Assembly (NCBI GenBank): GCA_013393545.1
Contig: JABXHG010000587.1
Span: forward strand, 1-24,251
DNA length: 24,251 nt
Source: Alteromonadaceae bacterium
Lineage (GTDB): Bacteria; Pseudomonadota; Gammaproteobacteria; Pseudomonadales; Oleiphilaceae
Direction of reading: 5' to 3'
Position numbers and translations under genes: made by a program. The number at the start of each line of letters is the position of its first letter. Positions within the stretch are counted from its first letter, which is position 1. Shown here piece after piece: positions 16,760 through 24,251 of this stretch. Under the pieces are notes generated by a model that was not told the DNA's origin, did not search any database, and was given only the letters and a program-made list of their open reading frames with translations.

Positions 16760-17908
16760 TCAGGCGATTTTCAGGTAGCCTCCCGGGGCGGCGTTAACCA
16801 GCCCTTCCAGCTCCAGAACCAGCAGGGACTGCATCAACTGGTCCGCCGGCAGACCGGTCGCCAGGCTCAGTGCATCGGTAGACTGGGGATCATACCCCAA
16901 AGCCTCAAATACCGCGATTTCACGACTGTCCAGTGCCGTCAGGTCGGGACCAGCGGGAGCCGGTTCCGGACCCTCGGATGGCTGCTCCGAAAGACTCCAC
17001 CAGGTGCCCAGCTCTTCCAGCACATCATCGGCGGTTTCCACCAGCCGGGCGCCCTGGCGAATCAACTGATGGCAGCCACGAGCCACCGGGCTGTGCACGG
17101 AACCGGGGATGGCAAACACCTCGCGCCCCTGCTCCATGGCAAGGCGGGCGGTGATCAACGAACCACTTTTCAGGCTGGCCTCCGTCACCAGCACGCCACG
17201 GCTCAGTCCGCTGATGATGCGGTTACGCTTTGGAAAAAAGGCGGCACGAGCCTGGGTACCAGGCGGGTACTCGGAAACTACCAGTCCCTGTTCGATGATC
17301 CGATGCGCGAGTTTGCGGTGCTGCGCCGGGTACAGCCGGTCAAGACCGCAACCAATCACCGCCAATGTCGGAAAGCCGGCATCCAGTGCGCCAGCGTGGG
17401 CAGCGCCATCGATTCCCAATGCCAACCCGCTGGATACCAGCAACCCGCGCCGGCTCAACTCGCCGGCAAAACGTCGGGCATGGTCCAGCCCCGCCCGGGT
17501 GGCATTACGGCTGCCCACGATGCCAATCTGATCCCGGCCCAGCAGAGCGGTGTCGCCGAGGGTATAAAGCAGCAAGGGCGCATCGTGAATGTGTTTCAGC
17601 GCATCCGGGAAGTGCCTGTGGTTCTGGCCCACCACGGTAATGCCCAGCTCCCGGCATTGGCTCTCAATTGCCAGGGCTTCGGCCACCACCGGTTGGTCCT
17701 GGTTGCCAGCCTGCCAGGCCATCACAGCCTCCAGCGCCGGAGCCGAAAGGCCCATGGCCCGCAAGGTAGCGGGGTTCATGGCAAGAAGGTCTGTAAGGTT
17801 TGCGGTATGTTCGGCCAGGTTTTCGCGCACCCTGATGCCGAAACGGGGCAGGCGGCTCAGTAACAACCACTGGGCCGCATCGGCCCCGGGAGGGGGGATA
17901 TCCGGCAT
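16760..17908 (-). CDS. dprA: DNA processing protein DprA (Smf)
   Basis: Binds incoming single-stranded DNA and loads RecA during natural transformation. The 382 residues show an N-terminal helical SAM-like part (10-65), then the Rossmann fold with VGSRNAT (131-137), SGLALGIDGAAH (160-171), FPKRNRIISGLS (225-236) and EASLKSGSLITA (243-254), and a C-terminal winged-helix region (about 320-382). Length is typical for gammaproteobacterial DprA. It sits between the LysM gene and tsaC, the order I recall from Pseudomonas. The presence of dprA alone does not prove competence. Confidence 0.96.
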   Translation of the reverse strand: MPDIPPPGADAAQWLLLSRLPRFGIRVRENLAEHTANLTDLLAMNPATLRAMGLSAPALEAVMAWQAGNQDQPVVAEALAIESQCRELGITVVGQNHRHFPDALKHIHDAPLLLYTLGDTALLGRDQIGIVGSRNATRAGLDHARRFAGELSRRGLLVSSGLALGIDGAAHAGALDAGFPTLAVIGCGLDRLYPAQHRKLAHRIIEQGLVVSEYPPGTQARAAFFPKRNRIISGLSRGVLVTEASLKSGSLITARLAMEQGREVFAIPGSVHSPVARGCHQLIRQGARLVETADDVLEELGTWWSLSEQPSEGPEPAPAGPDLTALDSREIAVFEALGYDPQSTDALSLATGLPADQLMQSLLVLELEGLVNAAPGGYLKIA

Positions 17909-17926
17909 GGTTCATCCTTGAATAGC

Positions 17927-17950
17927 CGGCCGGGCCTCATTGCCCGGCCG
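17927..17950 (-). terminator. GC-rich stem-loop between LysM gene and dprA
   Basis: CGGCCGGGC (17927-17935) and GCCCGGCCG (17942-17950) form a perfect 9-bp stem with a 6-base loop. On the minus strand it follows the LysM stop by 20 bases and precedes dprA. No T-tract follows, so it may be an attenuator or an mRNA-stability stem rather than a full terminator. Confidence 0.45.
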
Positions 17951-17970
17951 TAAAAACGTTTACTGCTGCT

Positions 17971-18987
17971 TCAGGGGTTGGTCACCTTGTCACCCACTGC
18001 CAGTGGGCGGGTGGCCTGAAGTACCAGTCCGTAGCTCATTTTTTCGTAAGTCTGGAAAACCATCAGCAAACCGGCTCGCTCGGAAGGCAGCTCGATGGTT
18101 TCATTAGTTACCGGGTCCCGCACCAGGTTGCCGGTTTTCAGTACCGCCAGCACATCACCATCCTGGATACCTTCCCGCTCACCCCGGTTAATCGCCACCA
18201 CATTGTACTGGCCGATTTGGTTCACACCGCCATCCACGGCAATCATCAGGCCGTCGATATCAGACTCCGGCGCACTGGGCACAAAGCTGGTAGTCAAACG
18301 TCGATCTTCACTGACCAACAAACGGTCACCGATGCGCACCTCCTCATTGGAGCTGGACAGCTCCAGGGTCAGCACATCGCCGCTCTCGGACGTGACCGAA
18401 CCCTTGGCGATACTGCGCGCTTCCAGGCCCAGGAACTCGCCGGTTTCCGGATCAACGAATTCCTTGCTGCGGCGGAAAATGCCCACCCGGTCTGCCGGTT
18501 TCTCGCCCCGGGCATAAACCCGATCACCGGCACCGGTGATGATCCGGCCATCAGCGCCCTCAAGTATATAGGGAGCGCCGTTAAGCTCGGCCGGGTTAAC
18601 CACGCGGGTTTCGGTCAGGAAACTGGCAATCGCATCCAGCGGAATGGTGGGAATGGGCGTATCGATGGCCTCGGAGCGGATTTTCGGCGACAGCTTTTCC
18701 ACCCCGCGGCTGGCCACCTTGGTGATTTTCGGTTGGCCGTCAATGTAAACCAGGGCCAGACGGTCGCCCGGGTAGATCAGATGGGGGTTCGCCACCTGCG
18801 GGTTAACGTGCCAGATCTCCGGCCAATACCAGGGATTGTTCAAAAAACGCCCCGAAATGTCCCACAAGGTGTCTCCCTTGACGACAGTGTAACGCTCGGG
18901 ATGATCGGGCCTCAGTTCCGGGTTGGCCTGGGCCCAGGCAGAAAACAGCAGCGCCGAGGCTGCCAGAGCGTACAACAGTTTCCTCAT
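17971..18987 (-). CDS. Periplasmic LysM-domain protein
   Basis: A 338-residue exported protein: signal peptide 1-21, a LysM peptidoglycan-binding domain at about 32-80 (YTVVKGDTLWDISGRFLNNPW, ANPHLIYPGDRLALVYIDG), and a long C-terminal region of about 250 residues rich in beta-strand and turns, without catalytic motifs that I recognise. Similar proteins lie next to dprA in Pseudomonas, divergent from def. The likely role is binding or organising the cell wall. A 294-bp gap to def contains its promoter; a TATAGT-like -10 lies upstream but without a clear -35. Confidence 0.9.
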   Translation of the reverse strand: MRKLLYALAASALLFSAWAQANPELRPDHPERYTVVKGDTLWDISGRFLNNPWYWPEIWHVNPQVANPHLIYPGDRLALVYIDGQPKITKVASRGVEKLSPKIRSEAIDTPIPTIPLDAIASFLTETRVVNPAELNGAPYILEGADGRIITGAGDRVYARGEKPADRVGIFRRSKEFVDPETGEFLGLEARSIAKGSVTSESGDVLTLELSSSNEEVRIGDRLLVSEDRRLTTSFVPSAPESDIDGLMIAVDGGVNQIGQYNVVAINRGEREGIQDGDVLAVLKTGNLVRDPVTNETIELPSERAGLLMVFQTYEKMSYGLVLQATRPLAVGDKVTNP

Positions 18988-19140
18988 TGTCCATGTCCTT
19001 GATCGCGAACTTGCTTTACAGGTTATTACGTTGTTGATTCCGTTACTATAGAAGAAGTCTTGGCGTTTGTGTTGTTATCTTTTGGTCCTGCCTGAATTCT
19101 TCCCGCACAATTGAAAGGTTTTGGCTATCGACTGATCAGT

Positions 19141-19170
19141 TTGTACTCAATCGACCATTTATCGGATAAT
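19141..19170 (+). promoter_or_regulatory. Probable promoter of def
   Basis: TTGTAC at 19141-19146 and GATAAT at 19165-19170 are 18 bases apart, in an AT-rich part of the 294-bp divergent region between the LysM gene and def. The expected start near 19177 gives a leader of about 105 bases. The rest of the gap holds no gene I can support. Confidence 0.45.
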
Positions 19171-19281
19171 AGGGCCAGAACAAACATTTTGCGCTGCACC
19201 CTGTCGCATTTTGGCGAACCGGTTCACGGTTTACCGGTCAAACACAGAGCAGCCACGAACACAGGCGAGAACCAGAGCGCT

Positions 19282-19785
19282 ATGATACGAGAAATTCTTG
19301 AATACCCGGACCCCCGCTTGCGCACCATCGCCAAGCCGGTGAACGAGGTAACCGACGACATCCGTACCCTGATCGACGACATGTTCGAGACCATGTACGA
19401 TGCCAACGGCATTGGCTTGGCCGCCACGCAGATCGACGTACACAAGCAGATCATCGTGATGGATCTGTCGGAAGACAAGAGCGAACCGAGGGTGTTTATC
19501 AACCCGAAGGTGGAAGTCCTGGATGGCGATCTGGAAGCCATGCAGGAAGGCTGTCTGTCGGTGCCCGGCTTTTATGAAGACGTGAAACGCATCGAGCATT
19601 GCCGGATTACCGCCAAAGACCGCAACGGCGAAGAATACGTTCTGGAAGCCGAAGGTTTGCTGGCCGTATGCATCCAGCACGAGATGGACCACCTGAACGG
19701 CAAACTTTTTGTCGATTATTTGAGCCAGCTCAAACGCAGCCGTATCCGCAAGAAGCTGGAGAAGCTGCACAAACAAAGTGCCTGA
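19282..19785 (+). CDS. def: Peptide deformylase
   Basis: Removes the formyl group from the N-terminal methionine of nascent proteins; a ribosome-associated Fe2+/Zn2+ hydrolase. The 167 residues carry the three signature motifs: GIGLAATQ (43-50), EGCLS with metal ligand Cys91 (89-93) and QHEMDH with His133, Glu134 and His137. ATG at 19282 gives the standard N-terminus [14 protein letters not shown]; the open frame runs back to 19111 without coding character. fmt, whose product adds the formyl group, follows 83 bases later, but an intrinsic terminator lies between the two genes. Confidence 0.97.
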   Translation: MIREILEYPDPRLRTIAKPVNEVTDDIRTLIDDMFETMYDANGIGLAATQIDVHKQIIVMDLSEDKSEPRVFINPKVEVLDGDLEAMQEGCLSVPGFYEDVKRIEHCRITAKDRNGEEYVLEAEGLLAVCIQHEMDHLNGKLFVDYLSQLKRSRIRKKLEKLHKQSA

Positions 19786-19813
19786 CGGGCGCTTTGATCA
19801 AACGTTTTTCAGG

Positions 19814-19837
19814 ACCGGGCCCCAAGCCCGGTTTTTT
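19814..19837 (+). terminator. Intrinsic terminator between def and fmt
   Basis: ACCGGGC (19814-19820) pairs perfectly with GCCCGGT (19826-19832) across the loop CCCAA and is followed directly by a run of T to 19837. It begins 28 bases after the def stop and ends 31 bases before the fmt start. This is the only textbook Rho-independent terminator in the window. Confidence 0.8.
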
Positions 19838-19868
19838 CGTCTACAACACCAACAGAGATCCCAGCACC

Positions 19869-20804
19869 GTGCGCATCGTTTTTGCCGGAACCCCGGATTT
19901 TGCCGCCACCGCCCTGAAAGCCCTGATACAGGCCGGCCATAATATCGTCGGCGTTTACAGCCAGCCCGACAGGCCCGCCGGGCGTGGCCGCAAACTGGTC
20001 CCCGGGCCGGTCAAGCAGGTGGCCCTGGATGCCGACATCCCCGTGTTCCAGCCCCTGAGCCTGAAGACCGAAGAAGCCCGGCAGGAACTGGCTGACCTCA
20101 AACCCGATGTGATGATCGTGGCCGCCTACGGCCTGATTCTCCCCAAGTCGGTGCTGGACATTCCCACCCACGGTTGCCTGAACATCCACGCGTCACTGCT
20201 GCCCCGCTGGCGCGGCGCCGCCCCCATTCACCGAGCCATTGCCGCCGGTGATACCGAAACCGGCATCACCATCATGCAGATGGACGAAGGCCTGGACACC
20301 GGCGACATGCTGTTAAAAGCCGCCACACCTATCCACCCGGACGACACGGGAGGCAGCCTGCACGACCGTTTGGCCGATCTTGGCGGTGAAGCCATTGTCG
20401 CAGCGCTGGATAAACTGCAAAAAGGCGAATTGAACCCCGAGCCGCAGAACAGCGACGACGCCTGTTACGCCCACAAACTGTCGAAAGCAGAGGGCCACCT
20501 GGACTGGCAACGCAGTGCAGTGGAGCTGGAGCGGCTGGTGCGCGCCTTCAATCCCTGGCCCGGTACCTTCACTGACTTGGGGGACCAACGCATTCGCATT
20601 CATCAGGCCGAAGCGCTGAACCAGAACAGAGACCAAACACCGGGCACCGTCCTCAAACGTGAGCGCGAGGGCATCGACATCGCCTGCGCCGAAGGCATTC
20701 TACGGATCACTCGGGTGCAACTGCCGGGCACCCGGGCGCAAAGTGTGAACGACCTGATTAACGGCGGCAAGCCAGTGCTCATGCCCGGCCAGGAGCTGCA
20801 TTGA
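19869..20804 (+). CDS. fmt: Methionyl-tRNA formyltransferase
   Basis: Transfers a formyl group from 10-formyl-THF to initiator Met-tRNA. The 311 residues show the N-terminal formyltransferase fold starting VRIVFAGTPDFAA, the catalytic triad Asn105, His107 (CLNIHASLLPRWRGAAPIH) and Asp143 (MDEGLDTGDML), the basic loop PAGRGRKLVPGPVK, and the C-terminal tRNA-binding domain with FNPWPGTF. GTG at 19869 is the only suitable start, since it begins exactly at the conserved N-terminus; the ribosome site is weak. Its stop overlaps the TTG that may start rsmB, so the two are coupled. Confidence 0.97.
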   Translation: MRIVFAGTPDFAATALKALIQAGHNIVGVYSQPDRPAGRGRKLVPGPVKQVALDADIPVFQPLSLKTEEARQELADLKPDVMIVAAYGLILPKSVLDIPTHGCLNIHASLLPRWRGAAPIHRAIAAGDTETGITIMQMDEGLDTGDMLLKAATPIHPDDTGGSLHDRLADLGGEAIVAALDKLQKGELNPEPQNSDDACYAHKLSKAEGHLDWQRSAVELERLVRAFNPWPGTFTDLGDQRIRIHQAEALNQNRDQTPGTVLKREREGIDIACAEGILRITRVQLPGTRAQSVNDLINGGKPVLMPGQELH

Positions 20805-20806
20805 CC

Positions 20807-22108
20807 ATGACCAGCCAGAACCTGCCTCTGCGCGCCATTGCCGCCCACACCCTGCTGGCGGTGGAAAACGGCCAGTCCCTGAACCAGTGCCTGCCGCCTT
20901 CGCTGAACCAACTGCCCCCGGAGCAGCGCCCGCAACTGCAGGCGCTGTGCTATGGAACCTGCCGGTGGTTTCACCGCCTGGATGGCGAACTCAACCATCG
21001 CCTGAAAAAGCCCCTGCGTAAACCCGACCGGGTGGTGCATCACCTGATGCTGGTGGCGCTGTTCCAGCTGCGCTTCAGCGAACAGGCCACCTACGCGGTG
21101 CTGAACGAAACTGTGGAAGCCTGCAAGGCGCTGGACAAGCCGCATCTGACCGGTCTGGTCAATGGCGTGCTGCGCAAGGCGGAACGGGAAGGGGCTCCGG
21201 AGCCTGCCAGCGACAGCAGCCGCTTCAGCCACCCGGGATGGATGGTAGAAAAATTGCGCCACAACTGGCCGGACCACTGGCAAGCCATCCTGGAAGCCAA
21301 CAACCAACAGGCGCCCATGACCCTGCGGGTCAATGCCCGGCGTTTCCACCGCGATGAATACCTGCGCCTTTTAAAGGAAGCCGGTATTGAGGCCCACGCC
21401 ACCCGGTTTGCCCCCCACGGCATTCAGCTGGCACAACCGGTACCGGTGGACCGACTGCCCTGGTTTGCCGACGGCGCGGTGAGTGTTCAGGACGAAGCAG
21501 CGCAATTGTGCACCACGCTGCTGGATTTGCAGCCCGGCCAGCGGGTGCTGGACGCCTGCGCCGCCCCGGGCGGCAAAACCTGCGCTATTCTTGAGAACGA
21601 ACCGGCGCTGGCAGAAGTGGTCGCCATTGACGAATCCGCCGAGCGCCTGCCCCGAATCGAGGAAAACCTGGAGCGCCTGGATTTACACGCCACACTCAAA
21701 CAGGCCGACGCCGCCGACACAGGGCATTGGTGGGACGGTCGGGCCTTCGACCGCATTCTGCTGGACGTGCCCTGCAGCGCCACCGGCGTGATTCGCCGGC
21801 ACCCGGATATTAAACTGCTGCGGCGGGAGTCTGACATCGTGCCGCTGGCAGGCATCCAGCTGGGACTGCTGAACGCCATGTGGGATATCCTCGCCCCCGG
21901 CGGCCGGCTGGTATACGCCACCTGCTCGGTGTTCGGTCAGGAAAACCACCGTATAATCCAGCGATTCCTGAAGCAGAACGAACAGACCCGGTTCATCACC
22001 ATTAACGCAAACTGGGGCCGCGACACCGGCGCCGGCCGGCAGCTGTTACCTGACCCCGCCAGCCATGACGGCTTTTTCTACGCGGTATTGGAGAAACCAG
22101 AAGCATGA
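20807..22108 (+). CDS. rsmB: 16S rRNA (cytosine-967-C5)-methyltransferase
   Basis: SAM-dependent m5C methyltransferase of the RsmB/Sun family. An N-terminal NusB-like RNA-binding domain (about 1-130, TYAVLNETVEACKA, GLVNGVLRK) precedes the Rossmann methyltransferase domain with the SAM loop LDACAAPGGKT, the release cysteine in LDVPCSATGVIRRHPDIK (residue 323) and the catalytic cysteine in YATCSVFGQEN (residue 373). 433 residues from ATG 20807. A TTG at 20801 overlapping the fmt stop has a better spaced AGGAG (20791-20795, five bases) and would add two residues, so it may be the true start. The stop overlaps the trkA start (ATGA). Confidence 0.96.
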   Translation: MTSQNLPLRAIAAHTLLAVENGQSLNQCLPPSLNQLPPEQRPQLQALCYGTCRWFHRLDGELNHRLKKPLRKPDRVVHHLMLVALFQLRFSEQATYAVLNETVEACKALDKPHLTGLVNGVLRKAEREGAPEPASDSSRFSHPGWMVEKLRHNWPDHWQAILEANNQQAPMTLRVNARRFHRDEYLRLLKEAGIEAHATRFAPHGIQLAQPVPVDRLPWFADGAVSVQDEAAQLCTTLLDLQPGQRVLDACAAPGGKTCAILENEPALAEVVAIDESAERLPRIEENLERLDLHATLKQADAADTGHWWDGRAFDRILLDVPCSATGVIRRHPDIKLLRRESDIVPLAGIQLGLLNAMWDILAPGGRLVYATCSVFGQENHRIIQRFLKQNEQTRFITINANWGRDTGAGRQLLPDPASHDGFFYAVLEKPEA

Positions 22109-23508
22109 AAATCCTGATTCTCGGCGCCGGCCAGGTGGGCGGCAGCCTGGCCGAAAACCTGGCCAACGAAGCCAACGACATTACCGTGGTGGATACCGAC
22201 GGCGCCCGCCTTCGGGAATTGCAGGACCGGCTGGACATCCGCACGATCCATGGCCCGGCCTCTTATCCCACGCTACTGAACGATGCCGGCGCCGAAGACG
22301 CCGACATGGTGATCGCCGTCACCAACAGTGACGAAACCAACATGGTGGCCTGCCAGGTGTCGAAGTTGCTGTACAAAACACCGACCACCATCTGCCGGGT
22401 ACGAGCCAACGCCTATCTCGCGAAAAAAGAACTGTTTTTCAAAAAAGACGATGTGCTGGAGCCGGAAAAACGGCCAGGCTTTCCCATCGATGTGACCATC
22501 AGCCCCGAGTATCTGGTGACCAAGCACATCACCCGGCTGATCGAATACCCCGGCACCCTGCAGGTTTTGGAATTTTCCAAGGGTAAAGTACGCCTGGTCG
22601 CCATCCGCGCCACCAAGGGCGGCCCGCTGGTGGGCCATGAGTTGTCCTACCTGCGCACCCACATGCCCCGCATCGACACCCGGGTGGCCGCCATTTTCCG
22701 CAAGGGCAGGGCGATCATGCCCAAGGGCGACACCCAGATAGAAGACGGCGACGAAATCTTTTTCATTGCCGCCGCCGATCACATCCGCTCAGTCATGAGT
22801 GAGCTGCGGCCACAGGCTCAGCCGTACCGGCGCATTTTCATCTGCGGTGGGGGTAATATCGGCTTCCGACTGGCCAGCTCACTGGAAAATCGCTTCCAGG
22901 TAAAAATTCTCGACCGCAACCACGACCGCTGCGTGATGCTGTCCGAGCGCCTGAACAAGACCATCGTGCTGGAAGGCAACGCCGCCAACAAGGACATCCT
23001 GCTGGAAGAGAACATCGAAAGCACCGATGTGTTTTGCGCGGTCACTAACGACGACGAGGCCAACATCATGGCCTCCTTGCTGGCCAAACGCCTGGGCGCA
23101 CGCAAGGTGCTGACCCTGATCAACCACCCCGACGATGTGGACCTGATTCAGGGCGGCGACATCGACGTGGCCATTTCCCCCCAACAAACCACCATCGGCA
23201 GCCTGCTCACCCACGTTCGTCGGGGTGATGTAGTAAACGTTCACTCACTGCGCCGAGGCGCAGCGGAGGCTATCGAGGCCATCGCCCATGGTGACCATCG
23301 CTCCTCCAAGGTGGTGGGCAAGCGGCTAGACGAAATCCACCTGCCAGAAGGCACCACTATCGGCGCCATTGTCCGCAACAACGAGGTACTGATTGCCCAC
23401 GATCACATTCGTGTGCAACCGGACGACCACGTAATCCTGTTCCTGGTGGACAAGTCGCGCATCCGCGAGGTGGAAAAGCTGTTCCAGGTGGGGCTGACCT
23501 TCTTCTGA
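22105..23508 (+). CDS. trkA: Trk potassium uptake regulatory protein TrkA
   Basis: Cytoplasmic NAD(H)-binding subunit that gates the TrkH/TrkG potassium channels. The 467 residues hold two RCK repeats, each a Rossmann domain plus a TrkA-C domain: the first starts MKILILGAGQVGGSLAENL, the second at about 233 with RRIFICGGGNIGFRLASSLE. TrkA-C regions are at about 145-225 and 370-455. Compared with E. coli TrkA as I remember it, there is a slightly longer segment around FFKKDDVLEPEKRPGFPID. The start overlaps the rsmB stop by four bases. No trkH is in the window. Confidence 0.97.
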   Translation: MKILILGAGQVGGSLAENLANEANDITVVDTDGARLRELQDRLDIRTIHGPASYPTLLNDAGAEDADMVIAVTNSDETNMVACQVSKLLYKTPTTICRVRANAYLAKKELFFKKDDVLEPEKRPGFPIDVTISPEYLVTKHITRLIEYPGTLQVLEFSKGKVRLVAIRATKGGPLVGHELSYLRTHMPRIDTRVAAIFRKGRAIMPKGDTQIEDGDEIFFIAAADHIRSVMSELRPQAQPYRRIFICGGGNIGFRLASSLENRFQVKILDRNHDRCVMLSERLNKTIVLEGNAANKDILLEENIESTDVFCAVTNDDEANIMASLLAKRLGARKVLTLINHPDDVDLIQGGDIDVAISPQQTTIGSLLTHVRRGDVVNVHSLRRGAAEAIEAIAHGDHRSSKVVGKRLDEIHLPEGTTIGAIVRNNEVLIAHDHIRVQPDDHVILFLVDKSRIREVEKLFQVGLTFF

Positions 23509-23531
23509 GTTGATACCAGACAAAACAACAA

Positions 23532-23561
23532 CCTGCCCCGTCCTTAGAAATACCGGGCAGG
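23532..23561 (+). terminator. Stem-loop after trkA
   Basis: CCTGCCC (23532-23538) pairs with GGGCAGG (23555-23561), with two further pairs after a mismatch. It follows the trkA stop by 23 bases and lacks a T-tract. It overlaps the -35 region of the glyQ promoter, so it may be a weak terminator of the def-trkA run. Confidence 0.4.
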
Positions 23562-23567
23562 GCCGCG

Positions 23568-23573
23568 TATAAT
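23568..23573 (+). promoter_or_regulatory. Consensus -10 box of glyQ
   Basis: A perfect TATAAT lies in the small palindrome GCCGC-GTATAAT-GCGGC (23562-23578). The -35 is poor: TTAGAA at 23544-23549 with 18 bases spacing. Expected start near 23580, about 40-80 bases before the glyQ start codon. Confidence 0.55.
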
Positions 23574-23659
23574 GCGGCGTTCAAAATTTTCCACGTTTTC
23601 ACATTCGCGGCACTCCGCCAATGGAGCGCCACACACAGACTGATCAGCAGGCAACCGTC

Positions 23660-24145
23660 GTGACAGACAAGGCAACCAACAACACCGCGCCGGATCTCCA
23701 GACCTTCCAGGGTCTGATCCTGGCACTGCAAAATTTCTGGGCGCAGCACGGCTGCGTGGTTCTACAGCCCCTGGACATGGAAGTGGGCGCCGGTACCTTC
23801 CACCCGGCCACTTTCCTGCGCTCCATCGGTCCGGAAACCTGGAACTCCGCCTACGTACAACCCAGCCGCCGCCCCACAGACGGCCGCTACGGCGAAAACC
23901 CGAACCGCCTCCAGCACTATTACCAGTTCCAGGTGGTTCTGAAGCCGTCGCCGGACAACATCCAGGAGCTGTACCTGGATTCCCTGCGCGCCCTGGGCCT
24001 GGACCCGCTGGTGCACGACATCCGCTTTGTCGAAGACAACTGGGAATCACCCACGCTCGGCTCCTGGGGCCTGGGCTGGGAAATCGGTTTGCACGGCATT
24101 GAAGTGACCCAGTACACCTATTTCCAGCAGGTTGGCGGCCTGTAA
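23660..24145 (+). CDS. glyQ: Glycyl-tRNA synthetase alpha subunit, N-terminal half
   Basis: Alpha subunit of the alpha2-beta2 glycyl-tRNA synthetase, charging tRNA-Gly. The sequence is clear: [79 protein letters not shown] and the core [40 protein letters not shown]. The family has about 300 residues; here the frame stops after about 161. GTG at 23660 gives a normal short N-terminus and has a weak AGG upstream; ATG at 23621 without a ribosome site would add 13 residues. The stop at 24143-24145 stands where Glu is expected (GGLEC), and the homologous sequence continues in the same frame after it, so the stop is probably an error or a mutation. Confidence 0.9.
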   Translation: MTDKATNNTAPDLQTFQGLILALQNFWAQHGCVVLQPLDMEVGAGTFHPATFLRSIGPETWNSAYVQPSRRPTDGRYGENPNRLQHYYQFQVVLKPSPDNIQELYLDSLRALGLDPLVHDIRFVEDNWESPTLGSWGLGWEIGLHGIEVTQYTYFQQVGGL

Positions 24146-24251
24146 CGCTATCCGGCGACCTGCTAGCTGACCCACGTCCTGGAACATATCCCCCTGTACC
24201 TGCAGGTCGTAGACAGTGCCAACGACCTGGTATGGACCCAAGGTCTGGACC
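24143..24251 (+). other. glyQ: Degraded continuation of glyQ
   Basis: In the glyQ frame this stretch still carries the scaffold of the next conserved block: aligned to the expected [22 protein letters not shown] and VDSVYDLVWTDG, identities remain at YP, T, LT, LE, I, YLQ, VDS and DLVWT, but there are two stop codons and about one changed base in every second codon, with no insertion or deletion. This density of isolated substitutions over the last 109 bases is what a low-quality contig end gives; a decayed gene is less likely. Confidence 0.6.

Overview
The window looks like chromosomal DNA of a marine gammaproteobacterium. A Marinobacter-like genus is my best guess, from protein similarity recalled from memory and from the high GC content of the core genes. 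The core gene sets (coxB-coxA; prlC with a YheV-type zinc ribbon; gamma-carbonic anhydrase; LysM-dprA-tsaC-hemF-aroE back to back with def-fmt-rsmB-trkA; glyQ) resemble the region around the replication origin in Pseudomonas.

Layout. Positions 1-1915 (minus strand) hold a caa3-type oxidase subunit II gene and the first ~217 codons of subunit I. Subunit I breaks off at about position 118 and is joined to what reads as part of a globin gene. Positions 2050-6128 (plus strand) hold a DinF-type MATE exporter, an unrecognised protein, a DoxX-family membrane protein and a YuiF/NhaC-like permease, closed by a 13-bp hairpin. Positions 6191-9212 are a low-GC insert carrying two diverged tandem copies of the same three-gene operon (minus strand), each with its own promoter. 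I recognise none of its three protein families, and this is the best candidate for an undescribed system. Positions 9538-11903 (minus) are yheV-like and prlC. Positions 11964-12163 are a palindrome-rich element with 23-bp perfect terminal inverted repeats, like a miniature mobile element, lying between prlC and the divergent carbonic-anhydrase gene. Positions 12747-18987 (minus) form a long run: LysM protein, dprA, tsaC, hemF, aroE, pomA-like, pomB-like. Positions 19282-23508 (plus) are def, fmt, rsmB and trkA, with an intrinsic terminator between def and fmt. From 23568 comes the glyQ promoter and gene, whose reading frame decays after position 24133.

How the genes work together. def and fmt deal with the N-formyl group of initiator methionine; rsmB and tsaC serve rRNA and tRNA modification; hemF feeds haem synthesis, which the cox genes consume; aroE is in the shikimate pathway; pomAB-like genes encode a flagellar stator; trkA regulates potassium uptake. 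The three-gene cassette has one protein with a signal peptide and a conserved cysteine pair, one small three-helix membrane protein and one larger protein with a C-terminal hydrophobic stretch, which suggests an envelope function of unknown kind.

Both ends of the window are abnormal (coxA/globin junction; glyQ tail full of substitutions without frameshift). The simplest reading is that this is a whole draft contig with poor ends, so neither end should be taken as biology without read-level checks.
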